Below are positions 1 through 7,406 of a stretch of DNA of 40,158 bases, one piece after another. Within the stretch, counting starts at the first letter, position 1. Every line of letters begins with the position of its first letter. Under the pieces are notes generated by a model. That model saw only the letters and a list, made by a program, of their open reading frames with translations, did not search any database and was not told the origin of the DNA. The stretch is from a virus. The position numbers were made by a program, and so were the translations under genes. Location of the stretch: the IMG/VR virus record IMGVR_UViG_3300037324_000047, positions 1 to 40,158 of that record; one strand, given 5' to 3'.

Positions 1-154
1 TAGCTGAAATTCTTTTATGCTTCCAAGATCTAGGCAAGGAACATCTCGGTAAAAAAACTCCTTACTTTCCAGTCTAGGTACTGAATCAATTCCAAACCCC
101 ACACCTAAAATGGCATCTATTGTTCTATAAAAATCCTGAAAGCTTGTCTTTAAA
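1..154. repeat. Contig-end direct repeat (left copy)
   Basis: These 154 bases recur at 40005-40158 with two differences, at 127 (A here, G there) and 153 (A here, G there). Both fall inside the same minus-strand gene and are synonymous (TAT/TAC for Tyr and TTA/CTA for Leu). An end overlap of this kind is expected when a circular or circularly permuted genome is assembled. The unique length is then about 40,004 bp. Confidence 0.95.
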
Positions 155-1242
155 ACTGGACTCTCAAATTCTCTTATAGCATCTCCACATGTTAGAAACA
201 AATTACTCGATTTTAAAAGGTCACTTATTGCACCTTCATCATTTCCGTAGTTCATTTTTCTTATGAGTTCAAGATATAAATCGTTTGCTCTTATTGCTCT
301 TGCCAAGCTTGGTGCCGTAAGGATTTCATTTGTTATCCTGAATGGAAAGTATACAGCATTAAAGCCAGCATTCATGTTGCCCGACTTTCTTAATGTCAAA
401 AATAGCCTTTCATTTTGCTGTAAAAGTATTGTTTCATTAAACTCAAAAACGAACTGTAGCTGAGTCAATATGCCTTGTTCAACTAATATCGCTCTTACAA
501 TTCCATCTTGGTTGACCAATTCTAAAAAAGCTCTGCCTCCAGTGTTTGCGTTAAAAATAGCCTCAAGCCTCCCACTAATCACAACCTCTGTCGAAGTATT
601 CGCCCTTACTATCCAATTACTCGAAGTGCTAAAATTAGGATTGTTCTCTTCAATTGAGATTTTTGTTTCGACTCTACTATTAATTAGCTCATTTATCTCT
701 ACATCATTTGGCAATATTTTCCTAGTGCCATCTGTTGGATAATCATAAATCTGTGGCAAGATCAAATTTTGAGCAACATCTATAAGCGATATTCCCGGTA
801 TTTCAACAAAAACTGAATTGTCTTGGTTTAGCGGTATTTCGTACTCTGCCTTATCATATATCGCGATCATTTCTGCAACTCCAATGTCTGTGCATCTCAC
901 TGTAACAATATTTCCAGACCCACTGCCGGTATCTTGAAACTCTACAAGGTCAATCTCTCCGTCATACAAATTTCTGTATAGCCAATTTGATCTGTTCAGC
1001 TCCTCAATCTTAAAATTTATTTTTGCATTTATTCCTTCATCTCCATACACTGCCAAACGAATTAAGTAAGCTCCATCTAGAACAAACTTCATCGGTACAG
1101 TAAACGAGCGAGTCAAGCCAAAATAATTTCCAGACCTTTTAAAATTTAGAAAGGTTTCCTCCCATCCTTCGACTGCATTTAGCAAGACATAAGGAACAGA
1201 ATTAATTGTAAGAGTATATCGAAAATCTGGTGGTTGGATCAT
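1..1242 (-). CDS. Putative distal tail / baseplate hub protein, N-terminal 414 residues (runs over contig junction)
   Basis: The ATG at 1242-1240 overlaps the tape measure stop in an ATGA. The frame stays open to base 1 and, on the circular genome, continues at 40004 to a stop at 39246, giving a protein of about 666 residues. It begins MIQPPDFRYTLTINSVPYVL and is rich in beta-strand-like segments, with no signal peptide or membrane segment. A large protein directly after the tape measure is typically the distal tail or baseplate hub protein of a siphovirus. I do not recognise a named domain, so the role comes from gene order alone. The gene is complete in nature and split here only by where the circle was opened. 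Confidence 0.6.
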   Translation of the reverse strand, partial: MIQPPDFRYTLTINSVPYVLLNAVEGWEETFLNFKRSGNYFGLTRSFTVPMKFVLDGAYLIRLAVYGDEGINAKINFKIEELNRSNWLYRNLYDGEIDLVEFQDTGSGSGNIVTVRCTDIGVAEMIAIYDKAEYEIPLNQDNSVFVEIPGISLIDVAQNLILPQIYDYPTDGTRKILPNDVEINELINSRVETKISIEENNPNFSTSSNWIVRANTSTEVVISGRLEAIFNANTGGRAFLELVNQDGIVRAILVEQGILTQLQFVFEFNETILLQQNERLFLTLRKSGNMNAGFNAVYFPFRITNEILTAPSLARAIRANDLYLELIRKMNYGNDEGAISDLLKSSNLFLTCGDAIREFESPVLKTSFQDFYRTIDAILGVGFGIDSVPRLESKEFFYRDVPCLDLGSIKEFQL

Positions 1243-4200
1243 AATAATTTACTGTCATATAAACTAGCCTTTTTGCCTTTCTCGTGCATCATTGTTATCC
1301 CCTCTCTTGTGATGTTTACTCCAGATCCTCGGCTTCTTCTTAACTCTTTTTTTAACACCTCTGTAGATCTTCTCTGCTCAAAGATCATTGCATCAAAAGT
1401 GTCTTTCTTTGACTCGACTAATTTTAAGCTTTCTTTATGAGGTATAATCTGAGTTCCTTTTTGCAGATAAGTCAATGTTGCTTTATCTGGAGTCATCTCC
1501 TCTGATCCATCTGGGTTAATTCTCATTTCAGATCCTTGTTCTCCCACCCACGCAATTCCCTCTGGAGAGTATTTTGTTCCCTTGGCAAATGCTGGTATTT
1601 GTTGAGCGACAACCTGTGCAATTTGTGCCGCTCCTATGCCTGCAATTATTGGAATTAATGGCCCTGAAATTGGGAAAAATGGCGCCCCGGCTAATTGCAC
1701 AATTATAGCCTGAGCTGTGCTTCTTATAATATTTGCAATGGCCAGAACCTTATCGAATCGAGCTTGCTTAATTTTTAATTGCCTTTGTTTCTCTGCAATT
1801 TTCTCTGTTTCAAGTTGAGCTCTCTTTTCAGCATTGCTTAACCTTAATTGCTTTTCCTCTTCATTCAATACTGTTGCTTCAATCTGGGCAATTTCGTCTT
1901 CTTTCCTTACCTCTACATTCTCCTGTTCTTGAGCGAGCTTTTGTTCCTCTTTTTCAAACCTTTGCTGAATAAGAGTTACACCTAAATTGAAAAGCTCATT
2001 TGCCAACTGGGCCTGCAATTCTTTTAATTGCTTTTCTTTTTCCTCAATCTTTTTTAAGTCATCAATGGTTTTTGCAGTTGTTTCCTCACTTAATTTTTGC
2101 TTTATCTCTGCAATTTTCCTCTCCTCTTCGATTACTGAAATTCCCTTTGTTTTATTAGCAGATATTATGTCCTCTATTGATCTAATCTCTGCCTCTAATG
2201 CGAGTCTTCCATAGGTAGAAATAATTGAAAGTTTTTGTTCTTGGAACTGCTTTTCTGTAATCAGTCCAGAATTAAAGGCATTGTTTAATTCAGTCAGCTT
2301 TTCCGCTTGTTCTTTTTTGATTCCTTCAATCTCAGCCTTAACTCTTTCTGCCGTTGCTTTCTCCTGAGCATTTAATTGATCTTGCAGGATCTTCATTCCT
2401 ATTTCGGCTCCTTCAATCTTTAGATTAGCGATTTCATTCTCTGCATTCTCTGTAATTTTTACCCTTTCATCTTCTAAAAGATCTTTGTTTGACAGCTCAA
2501 AATCTCTTGCTAGTTTAATTAGCTTTTCTTCATTGACTAAATACTGCTCAAGGTTACTGATCCTGTCCTCAAGCCCTAGTTTTTCGTCCTGGGCAACACC
2601 TTTGTTTCGGTCAATTGCTCTCTTTAATCTGGAATTTTCAAGATCAAAACTAGCCTTGTCGATTCTTTTTAAAGCATCCTCCTCATCTTTTTCTCCTTTT
2701 CTTCTCTCTGTTTCTGCTTGTTTTCTTATTGATTCTTGCTCTTTAAGCAATTTCCTCCTTGCCTTTGAAGCTCTTCCAGATATTTCTGCAATTTCTTTTT
2801 CCAAATCTCGCTCCTTTTGTTTGTCTGCTTCTACCGAAATTGTCAATTCATTCTGTAATCTTGTGGTTTTTAATCTTTCCTGTTTTAGCTTAATCAATTC
2901 CCTTTCATTTGAGCTTTCAATTTCAAATGCTTTTGTGCTTGCATCAAGCCTATCTTTAAAGCTTTTTGTATCATCGTTTGAAACTTCTCTTAGCCTTTCA
3001 AACTCTGCTTTATTCTGAGCTACTGTAACACCTAGGTCTGCTTCTGCCTTGTCTAGCTCTTGAATTATTCCTTTTAGTCTTGACGCCTCTTCGGCAGCCT
3101 TGGCCGCAGTTGCTCCAAGTTCTATAATATTGACCGGTTCAATTTTGGAAACAGCATCCTTAATACCTTGAAAGCCCTCTTTTATTTGGCTAATATTCAC
3201 GTTTTGCAGCCCTAATATGACTTTTCCTAGACCCTCCAAAACAGGCATAATGTTTTCGGCAATTTGCTTTCCTAAAAGAGTAAACCCATCAAGCAAGACT
3301 GCCAAAAAAGTTGTCAATCCTTCGGTTGCCCTGCCTAGAAAGTCCATGCCTTCCTGAGTTCTGGTAAGGAACCCTATTAAAGATCCTATTAAAATAATTA
3401 TGGCACCAATTCCAGTACTGATCAGCACCGCTTTAAATGACGCTGTACTAATTGTTGAAGCTTTCATTGCAAGATCATAAAGACCTGTAGCTTGTTTTAG
3501 TACGGCCATCTCTCGACTAAAAAAACCTGTCTTCTGGAGAGCATCCTGAGCTTGGTTGGAATAATCTGCTACACTTCTATTAAAAACTCCCTGTGTGGCA
3601 TCAGTCTTTTTAAGCTCTTCATCATATCGCTTTATGCTTTCAAGCAAAACTCCTCCAACCTGAGCATTTTGCCTTTCTTCATCACTTAATTGCTTATATG
3701 AAGCCCTTAATCTGTCAAGCCTAATTGCTTTTTGCTCAAGTGATCCTGTTGCAAGTTGACTTTCTTTTGTCGATCTCCTAAGCTCCAAGGCTGAGGCTGT
3801 AATTGCCTGTCTTAATTCATTCTCTCTAGTAGCCAAGGCAACTTTGGATTTTGCCAATTGTCCGTTTACAGAGGTTGAACTTGTACTCTGTCTATTAAGC
3901 GCTTTTTGCTCTTCTCTTACGCTTTGCAATTCAACTTTTAACCTAAGGTTTGCCCTTACCTGCTGATCCATGCTACCAGCCAAACCATTTAATATTTTGC
4001 TTTCCTCTTCAAAAGCCACCAGTTTGGATTTACTGACTTGAACAGCTTCTTGTTCTGCCCTTGTGACATCTGTCCTTTGTACCCGGACTCTGGCTAAAGT
4101 TTCTTCCAGCTTTACAAAGTTTTTTTCGCTGACTTTTACAGAATCGTTTAGCTCTTTTATACTTGTGCTTTTTCCAATTGAACTATTTACGGTTGCAACG

Positions 4201-4316
4201 CTTGTGGCCAAGACTCCAAATGCTGTTTGCGCCATTCCTAATTTTTGCAATAATGCATCTAACTGTTGGAATGCTTGTGGGCTTATTATCTCATCTATTT
4301 TTTCGCTATTAGCCAT
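1239..4316 (-). CDS. Tail tape measure protein
   Basis: This 1025-residue protein sets tail length and occupies the tail lumen. Residues 1-280 and about 400-840 are highly charged with long coiled-coil stretches. Around residues 285-330 there is a hydrophobic segment (ISTGIGAIIILIGSLIGFLT), and a second hydrophobic patch rich in Ile, Gly and Pro lies near 865-910. The tail end contains IPAFAKGTKYSPEGIAWVGE, a motif common at the C-terminus of tape measure proteins. At roughly 0.15 nm per residue it predicts a tail of about 150 nm. It is the longest gene, as expected. It overlaps the upstream gene by one base and the downstream baseplate gene by four, indicating translational coupling. Confidence 0.94.
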   Translation of the reverse strand: MANSEKIDEIISPQAFQQLDALLQKLGMAQTAFGVLATSVATVNSSIGKSTSIKELNDSVKVSEKNFVKLEETLARVRVQRTDVTRAEQEAVQVSKSKLVAFEEESKILNGLAGSMDQQVRANLRLKVELQSVREEQKALNRQSTSSTSVNGQLAKSKVALATRENELRQAITASALELRRSTKESQLATGSLEQKAIRLDRLRASYKQLSDEERQNAQVGGVLLESIKRYDEELKKTDATQGVFNRSVADYSNQAQDALQKTGFFSREMAVLKQATGLYDLAMKASTISTASFKAVLISTGIGAIIILIGSLIGFLTRTQEGMDFLGRATEGLTTFLAVLLDGFTLLGKQIAENIMPVLEGLGKVILGLQNVNISQIKEGFQGIKDAVSKIEPVNIIELGATAAKAAEEASRLKGIIQELDKAEADLGVTVAQNKAEFERLREVSNDDTKSFKDRLDASTKAFEIESSNERELIKLKQERLKTTRLQNELTISVEADKQKERDLEKEIAEISGRASKARRKLLKEQESIRKQAETERRKGEKDEEDALKRIDKASFDLENSRLKRAIDRNKGVAQDEKLGLEDRISNLEQYLVNEEKLIKLARDFELSNKDLLEDERVKITENAENEIANLKIEGAEIGMKILQDQLNAQEKATAERVKAEIEGIKKEQAEKLTELNNAFNSGLITEKQFQEQKLSIISTYGRLALEAEIRSIEDIISANKTKGISVIEEERKIAEIKQKLSEETTAKTIDDLKKIEEKEKQLKELQAQLANELFNLGVTLIQQRFEKEEQKLAQEQENVEVRKEDEIAQIEATVLNEEEKQLRLSNAEKRAQLETEKIAEKQRQLKIKQARFDKVLAIANIIRSTAQAIIVQLAGAPFFPISGPLIPIIAGIGAAQIAQVVAQQIPAFAKGTKYSPEGIAWVGEQGSEMRINPDGSEEMTPDKATLTYLQKGTQIIPHKESLKLVESKKDTFDAMIFEQRRSTEVLKKELRRSRGSGVNITREGITMMHEKGKKASLYDSKLL

Positions 4317-4903
4317 TATGTCTTTGGTTTGTTATCTCTCTTGTAATTTTTTAAAACTTGCACAAACTCACTAACTGTTACCTTGTCTTTCTCTAATCTG
4401 TAACCTTGGTACTTTCCTAACTGGACTAATAAGCTGTCAAAGTCGGCCTCCGTAACACCTCCCTTGGCCTTGTCTCTAAATTTCTGCTCCATTCCTTGAA
4501 TGATTTCAGTCATTTTTTTGACGTCTTTGGCCACTTTTTCAAGATCTGAGTAATATTTTTCCTTTTCGAAGTGATTAAAATCATACCTATACCCTAGCAT
4601 TCTTAACACTTCAACCAATTTATGGTTGTTTTTCATCTTCAAAACCTCCAAAGTACACCCTGCTAACCTTGCTTTTGCCCTTAATAAAGCCACGTCTTTT
4701 AACTGACTCAACAAAATAGCGTATCCATCTGAGTTGGATCCTTGTAGATATTCGTCAAAGATTGAATTGTAAGCATCCTCCAGCCTTGAAATGCTTACGA
4801 TTCCAGCCCTCTTTAGTCTTTTTATATCTCCTAATACCACCACGGCAATAAAGACCGATAAGGGGCATTCTGTAGCCGTTTTGTAATAGGTTCCAAAAAT
4901 CAT
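4316..4903 (-). CDS. Putative tail assembly chaperone-like protein
   Basis: A 195-residue protein directly upstream of the tape measure gene, where tail assembly chaperones normally sit. It begins MIFGTYYKTATECPLSVFIA and its C-terminal half is charged and helical. It overlaps the preceding gene in an ATGA and ends at the tape measure start. The lambda-type chaperone pair is made by a -1 frameshift. An A7 run occurs inside this gene near 4507-4513, but the -1 frame stops at once, so I see no productive slippage. Function is inferred from position; no family is recognised. Confidence 0.5.
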   Translation of the reverse strand: MIFGTYYKTATECPLSVFIAVVVLGDIKRLKRAGIVSISRLEDAYNSIFDEYLQGSNSDGYAILLSQLKDVALLRAKARLAGCTLEVLKMKNNHKLVEVLRMLGYRYDFNHFEKEKYYSDLEKVAKDVKKMTEIIQGMEQKFRDKAKGGVTEADFDSLLVQLGKYQGYRLEKDKVTVSEFVQVLKNYKRDNKPKT

Positions 4904-5343
4904 GTCATTTCTATTTTTGTGATTCCTTCAATATAGTTTTTCAGAGTATTAAAAAACAATCCTTTAATATAGATGGCCTTGCTTTCATCAGACAAACCAA
5001 ATATTGCCTTCCCGTATTTGCTCTCCAGATCATCGCTTTTTGAATCTGTTGAGCCAATTATAAAATTGTCCTCTTCGATTGACACAAAAAAACCACTATA
5101 AAAATCTCCGGTAAGGTACAGATCAACAAGGCCACCCAAGGCTGGGTTTAATTCCTTTTTAATATTCTCATATAACTCAAAATAATACCCTCCAAGATTG
5201 TTCCCCAAACTGTCTAAACTTGATTTGTACATCTGAGCTTGATTGAGCAATATAATTTCATCACTGGTTAGCTCAATTATAACCGGCACCTGCTCCCTTA
5301 AATTTAACCTTCCAAACCTCCTATATGCTTCTGCGATAGTCAT
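4900..5343 (-). CDS. Hypothetical tail-region protein, possible first tail assembly chaperone
   Basis: A 147-residue acidic protein starting MTIAEAYRRFGRLNLREQVP. A TTG two codons upstream is a poorer start than the ATG at 5343. It overlaps the next gene by four bases (ATGA). It is the first gene after a terminator at 5383-5410, so its expression needs read-through or an unseen promoter. Its place between the tail tube gene and the tape measure fits a tail assembly chaperone or tail completion protein, but the sequence alone gives no recognisable domain. Confidence 0.45.
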   Translation of the reverse strand: MTIAEAYRRFGRLNLREQVPVIIELTSDEIILLNQAQMYKSSLDSLGNNLGGYYFELYENIKKELNPALGGLVDLYLTGDFYSGFFVSIEEDNFIIGSTDSKSDDLESKYGKAIFGLSDESKAIYIKGLFFNTLKNYIEGITKIEMT

Positions 5344-5382
5344 AACCAAAAGTAAGCACCATAATCATAAAAGTCCAGACAT

Positions 5383-5410
5383 AAAAAAAGCTCCTCCAAA
5401 CTGGAGAAGC
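5383..5410 (-). terminator. Rho-independent terminator
   Basis: On the minus strand, an 8-bp stem (GCTTCTCC pairing with GGAGGAGC, one G-U pair) with a five-base loop is followed by seven T. It ends the short transcript of the two small genes at 5870-5447 before the tail chaperone region. Confidence 0.85.
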
Positions 5411-5446
5411 ATTTCGCTTTTAAGGAACACAATAAACTGTCTTTTT

Positions 5447-5620
5447 TTATCTTCTAATAGTCCTAGATGCTAATTTTTTACTTCTTTCTACTTTATCAAA
5501 AGCCAATTTCTCCGCATCCTCTTTGCTGTCTCCTAGATCCATGTAGAATTTTAAGGTTGCATTAAACAAACATTTGTGCGCTCCACTGAATTTGCTGATT
5601 TCGATTTCTAAATTTTTCAT
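5447..5620 (-). CDS. Small hypothetical protein of the duplicated early-type cassette
   Basis: A 57-residue basic protein, MKNLEIEISKFSGAHKCLFN onward, ending KKLASRTIRR. A longer frame reaches 5716 but overlaps the upstream gene. The ATG at 5620 is preferred because the leader motif AATCAGTCAATCA (5634-5646 on the opposite strand) lies about 14 bases upstream, as in the early genes near 28.6-31 kb. It is followed by a good terminator. No family is recognised. Its early-type leader inside the tail region suggests it belongs to a transplanted regulatory or host-takeover cassette rather than to virion assembly. Confidence 0.6.
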   Translation of the reverse strand: MKNLEIEISKFSGAHKCLFNATLKFYMDLGDSKEDAEKLAFDKVERSKKLASRTIRR

Positions 5621-5653
5621 AATTTCTTTTGTTTGATTGACTGATTGAAAATA

Positions 5654-5671
5654 GGCAGGAACCCTCCTGCC
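5654..5671 (-). terminator. Weak terminator or attenuator hairpin
   Basis: GGCAGGA and TCCTGCC form a perfect 7-bp stem with a four-base loop, followed on the minus strand only by TATTTTC. It lies between the 63- and 57-residue genes and may reduce, or stabilise, the mRNA between them. Confidence 0.45.
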
Positions 5672-5678
5672 CTTTATT

Positions 5679-5870
5679 TTATGGCTGAACTTCCAAATCC
5701 TTAATTTTGCAACCATAAAAATCGGCTACTAATCTTCCCGCCTCTCTTAATGTTCCGCTTGCAAACTGAATCTCTGAATTATTATCTGTTGAATTTAAAA
5801 AACCCCACATGCCTCGTACCACTGTGCTTGGATTCTTACCGTGCGATCTAAAATATTTTGCTGTTTCCAT
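5679..5870 (-). CDS. Small hypothetical protein under an early-type promoter
   Basis: A 63-residue soluble protein starting METAKYFRSHGKNPSTVVRG. No domain is recognised. The gene has its own copy of the phage's palindromic promoter (5903-5933) about 33 bases upstream, although the surrounding genes encode tail proteins. The upstream sequence is also a duplicate of the region between the spanin gene and the early genes at 31 kb. It is probably an early gene that moved into the tail region with its promoter. Confidence 0.65.
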   Translation of the reverse strand: METAKYFRSHGKNPSTVVRGMWGFLNSTDNNSEIQFASGTLREAGRLVADFYGCKIKDLEVQP

Positions 5871-5885
5871 CTCGATTTTTGTTTT

Positions 5886-5933
5886 TGATTAATTGATATA
5901 GACAAATATATACTTTTTAAGTATATGATAAAA
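5886..5933 (-). promoter_or_regulatory. Palindromic Bacteroidetes-type promoter P1 with leader motif
   Basis: On the minus strand, TTTTA is followed after 18 bases by the -7 box TATATTTG (5910-5903). Between them lies an inverted repeat, ATATACTT-N3-AAGTATAT (8-bp arms, 5908-5926). A degenerate copy of the early leader motif follows (5898-5886). The 18-base spacing equals that of the copies at 30010, 30605 and 30970. Confidence 0.8.
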
Positions 5934-6047
5934 GCATTTTTATATATTTTTTTTGTAGACAAGTTAATTTTGTTAAATCTTTTGCCTATGCCATTTTCTT
6001 ATTTAAAACATACCAATACATAGCTAATACGTTTGCTGTTTGCTAGG
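5903..6047 (-). repeat. Intergenic segmental duplication, copy A
   Basis: About 145 bases align with copy B at 30970-31115 in the same orientation, with a few small gaps. The match covers the promoter, an AT-rich middle (sharing TTAATTTTGT and AAATCTTTTGCC) and a stretch ending GTTTGCTGTTTGCTA. In copy B the last part encodes the C-terminus of the spanin-like protein (RGIANSK). Copy A translates to RGLANSK behind a stop codon, so it carries a dead fragment of that gene. Confidence 0.75.
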
Positions 6048-6061
6048 CCTCTGTTTTAACC

Positions 6062-6089
6062 AAAAAAAACCGCCCTAATCTAGAACGGT
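6062..6089 (-). terminator. Rho-independent terminator
   Basis: The minus strand forms a 9-bp stem (ACCGTTCTA with TAGGGCGGT, two G-U pairs) and a three-base loop, then eight T. It closes the four-gene accessory cassette at 7343-6114, immediately before repeat copy A. Confidence 0.85.
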
Positions 6090-6113
6090 CTTTGTACGAT
6101 TCAACTAACCTAA

Positions 6114-6428
6114 TTATGGCAATAATACTTTTATAATGACTTCTGCCTGCTCTGGAGTCTTCATAAAAGCTTTAATGTATTTTACTATTCCCTTGGATCC
6201 TCTTTTAATAAAAGATCGCTTCATTCTTCGATAGTGATTTGCCTCCCTGTATATCGGGCTTTTCATATAATACACTTTTTTAGGGTCTACTTCTTTTTCT
6301 TCGACTTTGTTTGTCCCTGCCAAAATCAGATCCTCTCCAGATATTTCTATCATTTCTAATGATCCATATAAACTAGTCGGCAGGATCTTAGCTATGGCCC
6401 TAATCTTCTTTTGTTCTAGACTGTTCAT
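6114..6428 (-). CDS. Hypothetical protein, last gene of the accessory cassette
   Basis: A 104-residue basic protein starting MNSLEQKKIRAIAKILPTSL, with a Lys/Arg-rich centre (YRRMKRSFIKRGSKG) that could bind nucleic acid. No family is recognised. It overlaps the upstream membrane protein gene in an ATGA and is followed within 25 bases by a strong terminator, so it is the final cistron of a four-gene unit. Confidence 0.6.
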   Translation of the reverse strand: MNSLEQKKIRAIAKILPTSLYGSLEMIEISGEDLILAGTNKVEEKEVDPKKVYYMKSPIYREANHYRRMKRSFIKRGSKGIVKYIKAFMKTPEQAEVIIKVLLP

Positions 6429-6610
6429 TTGTCATTTAATATATTGTACACGGCCCATGTTGATAGTGTTGCAAATACTGCAATACTTGACCAAGTCCAT
6501 CTAAGTAGACCCCATTCTAGATTGAGAAAAGCAAACACTAAAAATAAAATCATGTACGCTACTAAACATCTAAAGACATTGAGCACGTTTCTTTTTGTTT
6601 CAAATTTCAT
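6425..6610 (-). CDS. Small membrane protein with two transmembrane segments
   Basis: A 61-residue protein with two hydrophobic stretches at about 13-30 (FRCLVAYMILFLVFAFL) and 38-56 (WTWSSIAVFATLSTWAVYN) and a positively charged N-terminus. It should sit in the inner membrane. It overlaps both neighbours in ATGA junctions. It is far from the lysis genes, so a holin role is unlikely; superinfection exclusion is one possibility, but nothing in the sequence proves it. Confidence 0.6.
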   Translation of the reverse strand: MKFETKRNVLNVFRCLVAYMILFLVFAFLNLEWGLLRWTWSSIAVFATLSTWAVYNILNDK

Positions 6611-7143
6611 GGCAAATATTTTTCAGGGTTTTTATGATATGTGCTTTTCTTTATTTTCAGACTAATTGATTTCTCTATTGGCTCGCCCTTATAAATGCAA
6701 AGGAATGTTTCTCGTAATATTCCAGTTTTAAATCCCTCCTTTTTTAGCCCTCCTGCAATTCTCCAAGCATCATTTCTTAATCCACTCTTGTCGAATCCTT
6801 CGACTATTAGAATGCCATTGTCCATGAGTATTTCGTAAAATCTTTTTACTCTTTCCTCTAAATTTGATTCGTCCCATTCTCTTAGCAGGATAACTGCATA
6901 AGCTTGTTTATTTTCAACTGCCCAAAGAAGTAAAAAGTCTTCAATAGAAACATGCCATACATAACTTGCAGACTTTTCAGGAAGTGGAAGCATTTTTTCT
7001 GGGTCAAAAATAATCTCTGTATTTCCTTTGATCATACGGCAGATTTTGCCGTCTCCTCCAACTTCCAAATAATCTTTTCTGTCCCACGCTCTCAATGTCG
7101 TGTTGATAAAGTTCCAGATCCTCCAATAGCTTTTTTTTGTCAT
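6607..7143 (-). CDS. Methyltransferase-like fragment or fold (uncertain)
   Basis: A 178-residue protein with a central stretch resembling the second half of a class I Rossmann methyltransferase: AYAVILLREWDESNLEERVK, then FYEILMDNGILIVEGF at about 110-125. The glycine-rich SAM-binding loop expected near the N-terminus is not visible. It may be a truncated or degenerate methyltransferase, or an unrelated alpha/beta protein. It is coupled to both neighbours by ATGA overlaps, inside a cassette bounded by terminators at 7354-7384 and 6062-6089. Confidence 0.4.
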   Translation of the reverse strand: MTKKSYWRIWNFINTTLRAWDRKDYLEVGGDGKICRMIKGNTEIIFDPEKMLPLPEKSASYVWHVSIEDFLLLWAVENKQAYAVILLREWDESNLEERVKRFYEILMDNGILIVEGFDKSGLRNDAWRIAGGLKKEGFKTGILRETFLCIYKGEPIEKSISLKIKKSTYHKNPEKYLP

Positions 7144-7343
7144 ATCTTTTTAATTAACTGATCTCTAAAATAAAGCTCTGATCTTTTTAGCGTACTAGGT
7201 TTTAACTGTAAACGTACACTGTTAAAATTGACCTCTGCTTCTTTCTGTGTTACGGCATATCCTTTTCCAATATCAAAATTGCCATCTTTCTTTTCAAATA
7301 CTATCCTATAATTATATACAGGTCTATAATTTTTAGCTCCCAT
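7140..7343 (-). CDS. Small hypothetical protein, first gene of accessory cassette
   Basis: A 67-residue basic protein starting MGAKNYRPVYNYRIVFEKKD. A TTG at 7349 extends it by two codons, but the ATG at 7343 is preferred. The start lies only about 10 bases after the T-run of the tail tube terminator, leaving no room for a separate promoter, so translation depends on read-through. It overlaps the next gene in an ATGA. No family is recognised. Confidence 0.55.
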   Translation of the reverse strand: MGAKNYRPVYNYRIVFEKKDGNFDIGKGYAVTQKEAEVNFNSVRLQLKPSTLKRSELYFRDQLIKKI

Positions 7344-7353
7344 ACTCAAAGAT

Positions 7354-7384
7354 AAAAAAAAAGGGGCTTCGTTTTTGAAGCCCC
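7354..7384 (-). terminator. Strong terminator after the tail tube gene
   Basis: A perfect 8-bp stem (GGGGCTTC with GAAGCCCC) with a six-base loop is followed on the minus strand by nine T. It starts about 20 bases after the tail tube stop. It probably lowers expression of the accessory and tail assembly genes relative to the capsid and tube genes. Confidence 0.93.
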
Positions 7385-7406
7385 CTAAATTATTTACTCC
7401 ATCTGT

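Noticed and set aside
1987-3018. Long plus-strand open frames opposite the tape measure gene
   Set aside because: They are Ser/Phe/Leu-rich mirror frames of a Lys/Glu-rich coiled-coil gene and have no leader, promoter or plausible protein features.
4501-4520. A7 slippery run in the gene before the tape measure, possible -1 frameshift as in lambda G/GT
   Set aside because: The -1 frame meets a TGA at once, and the two candidate chaperone genes are already joined by a normal ATGA overlap.
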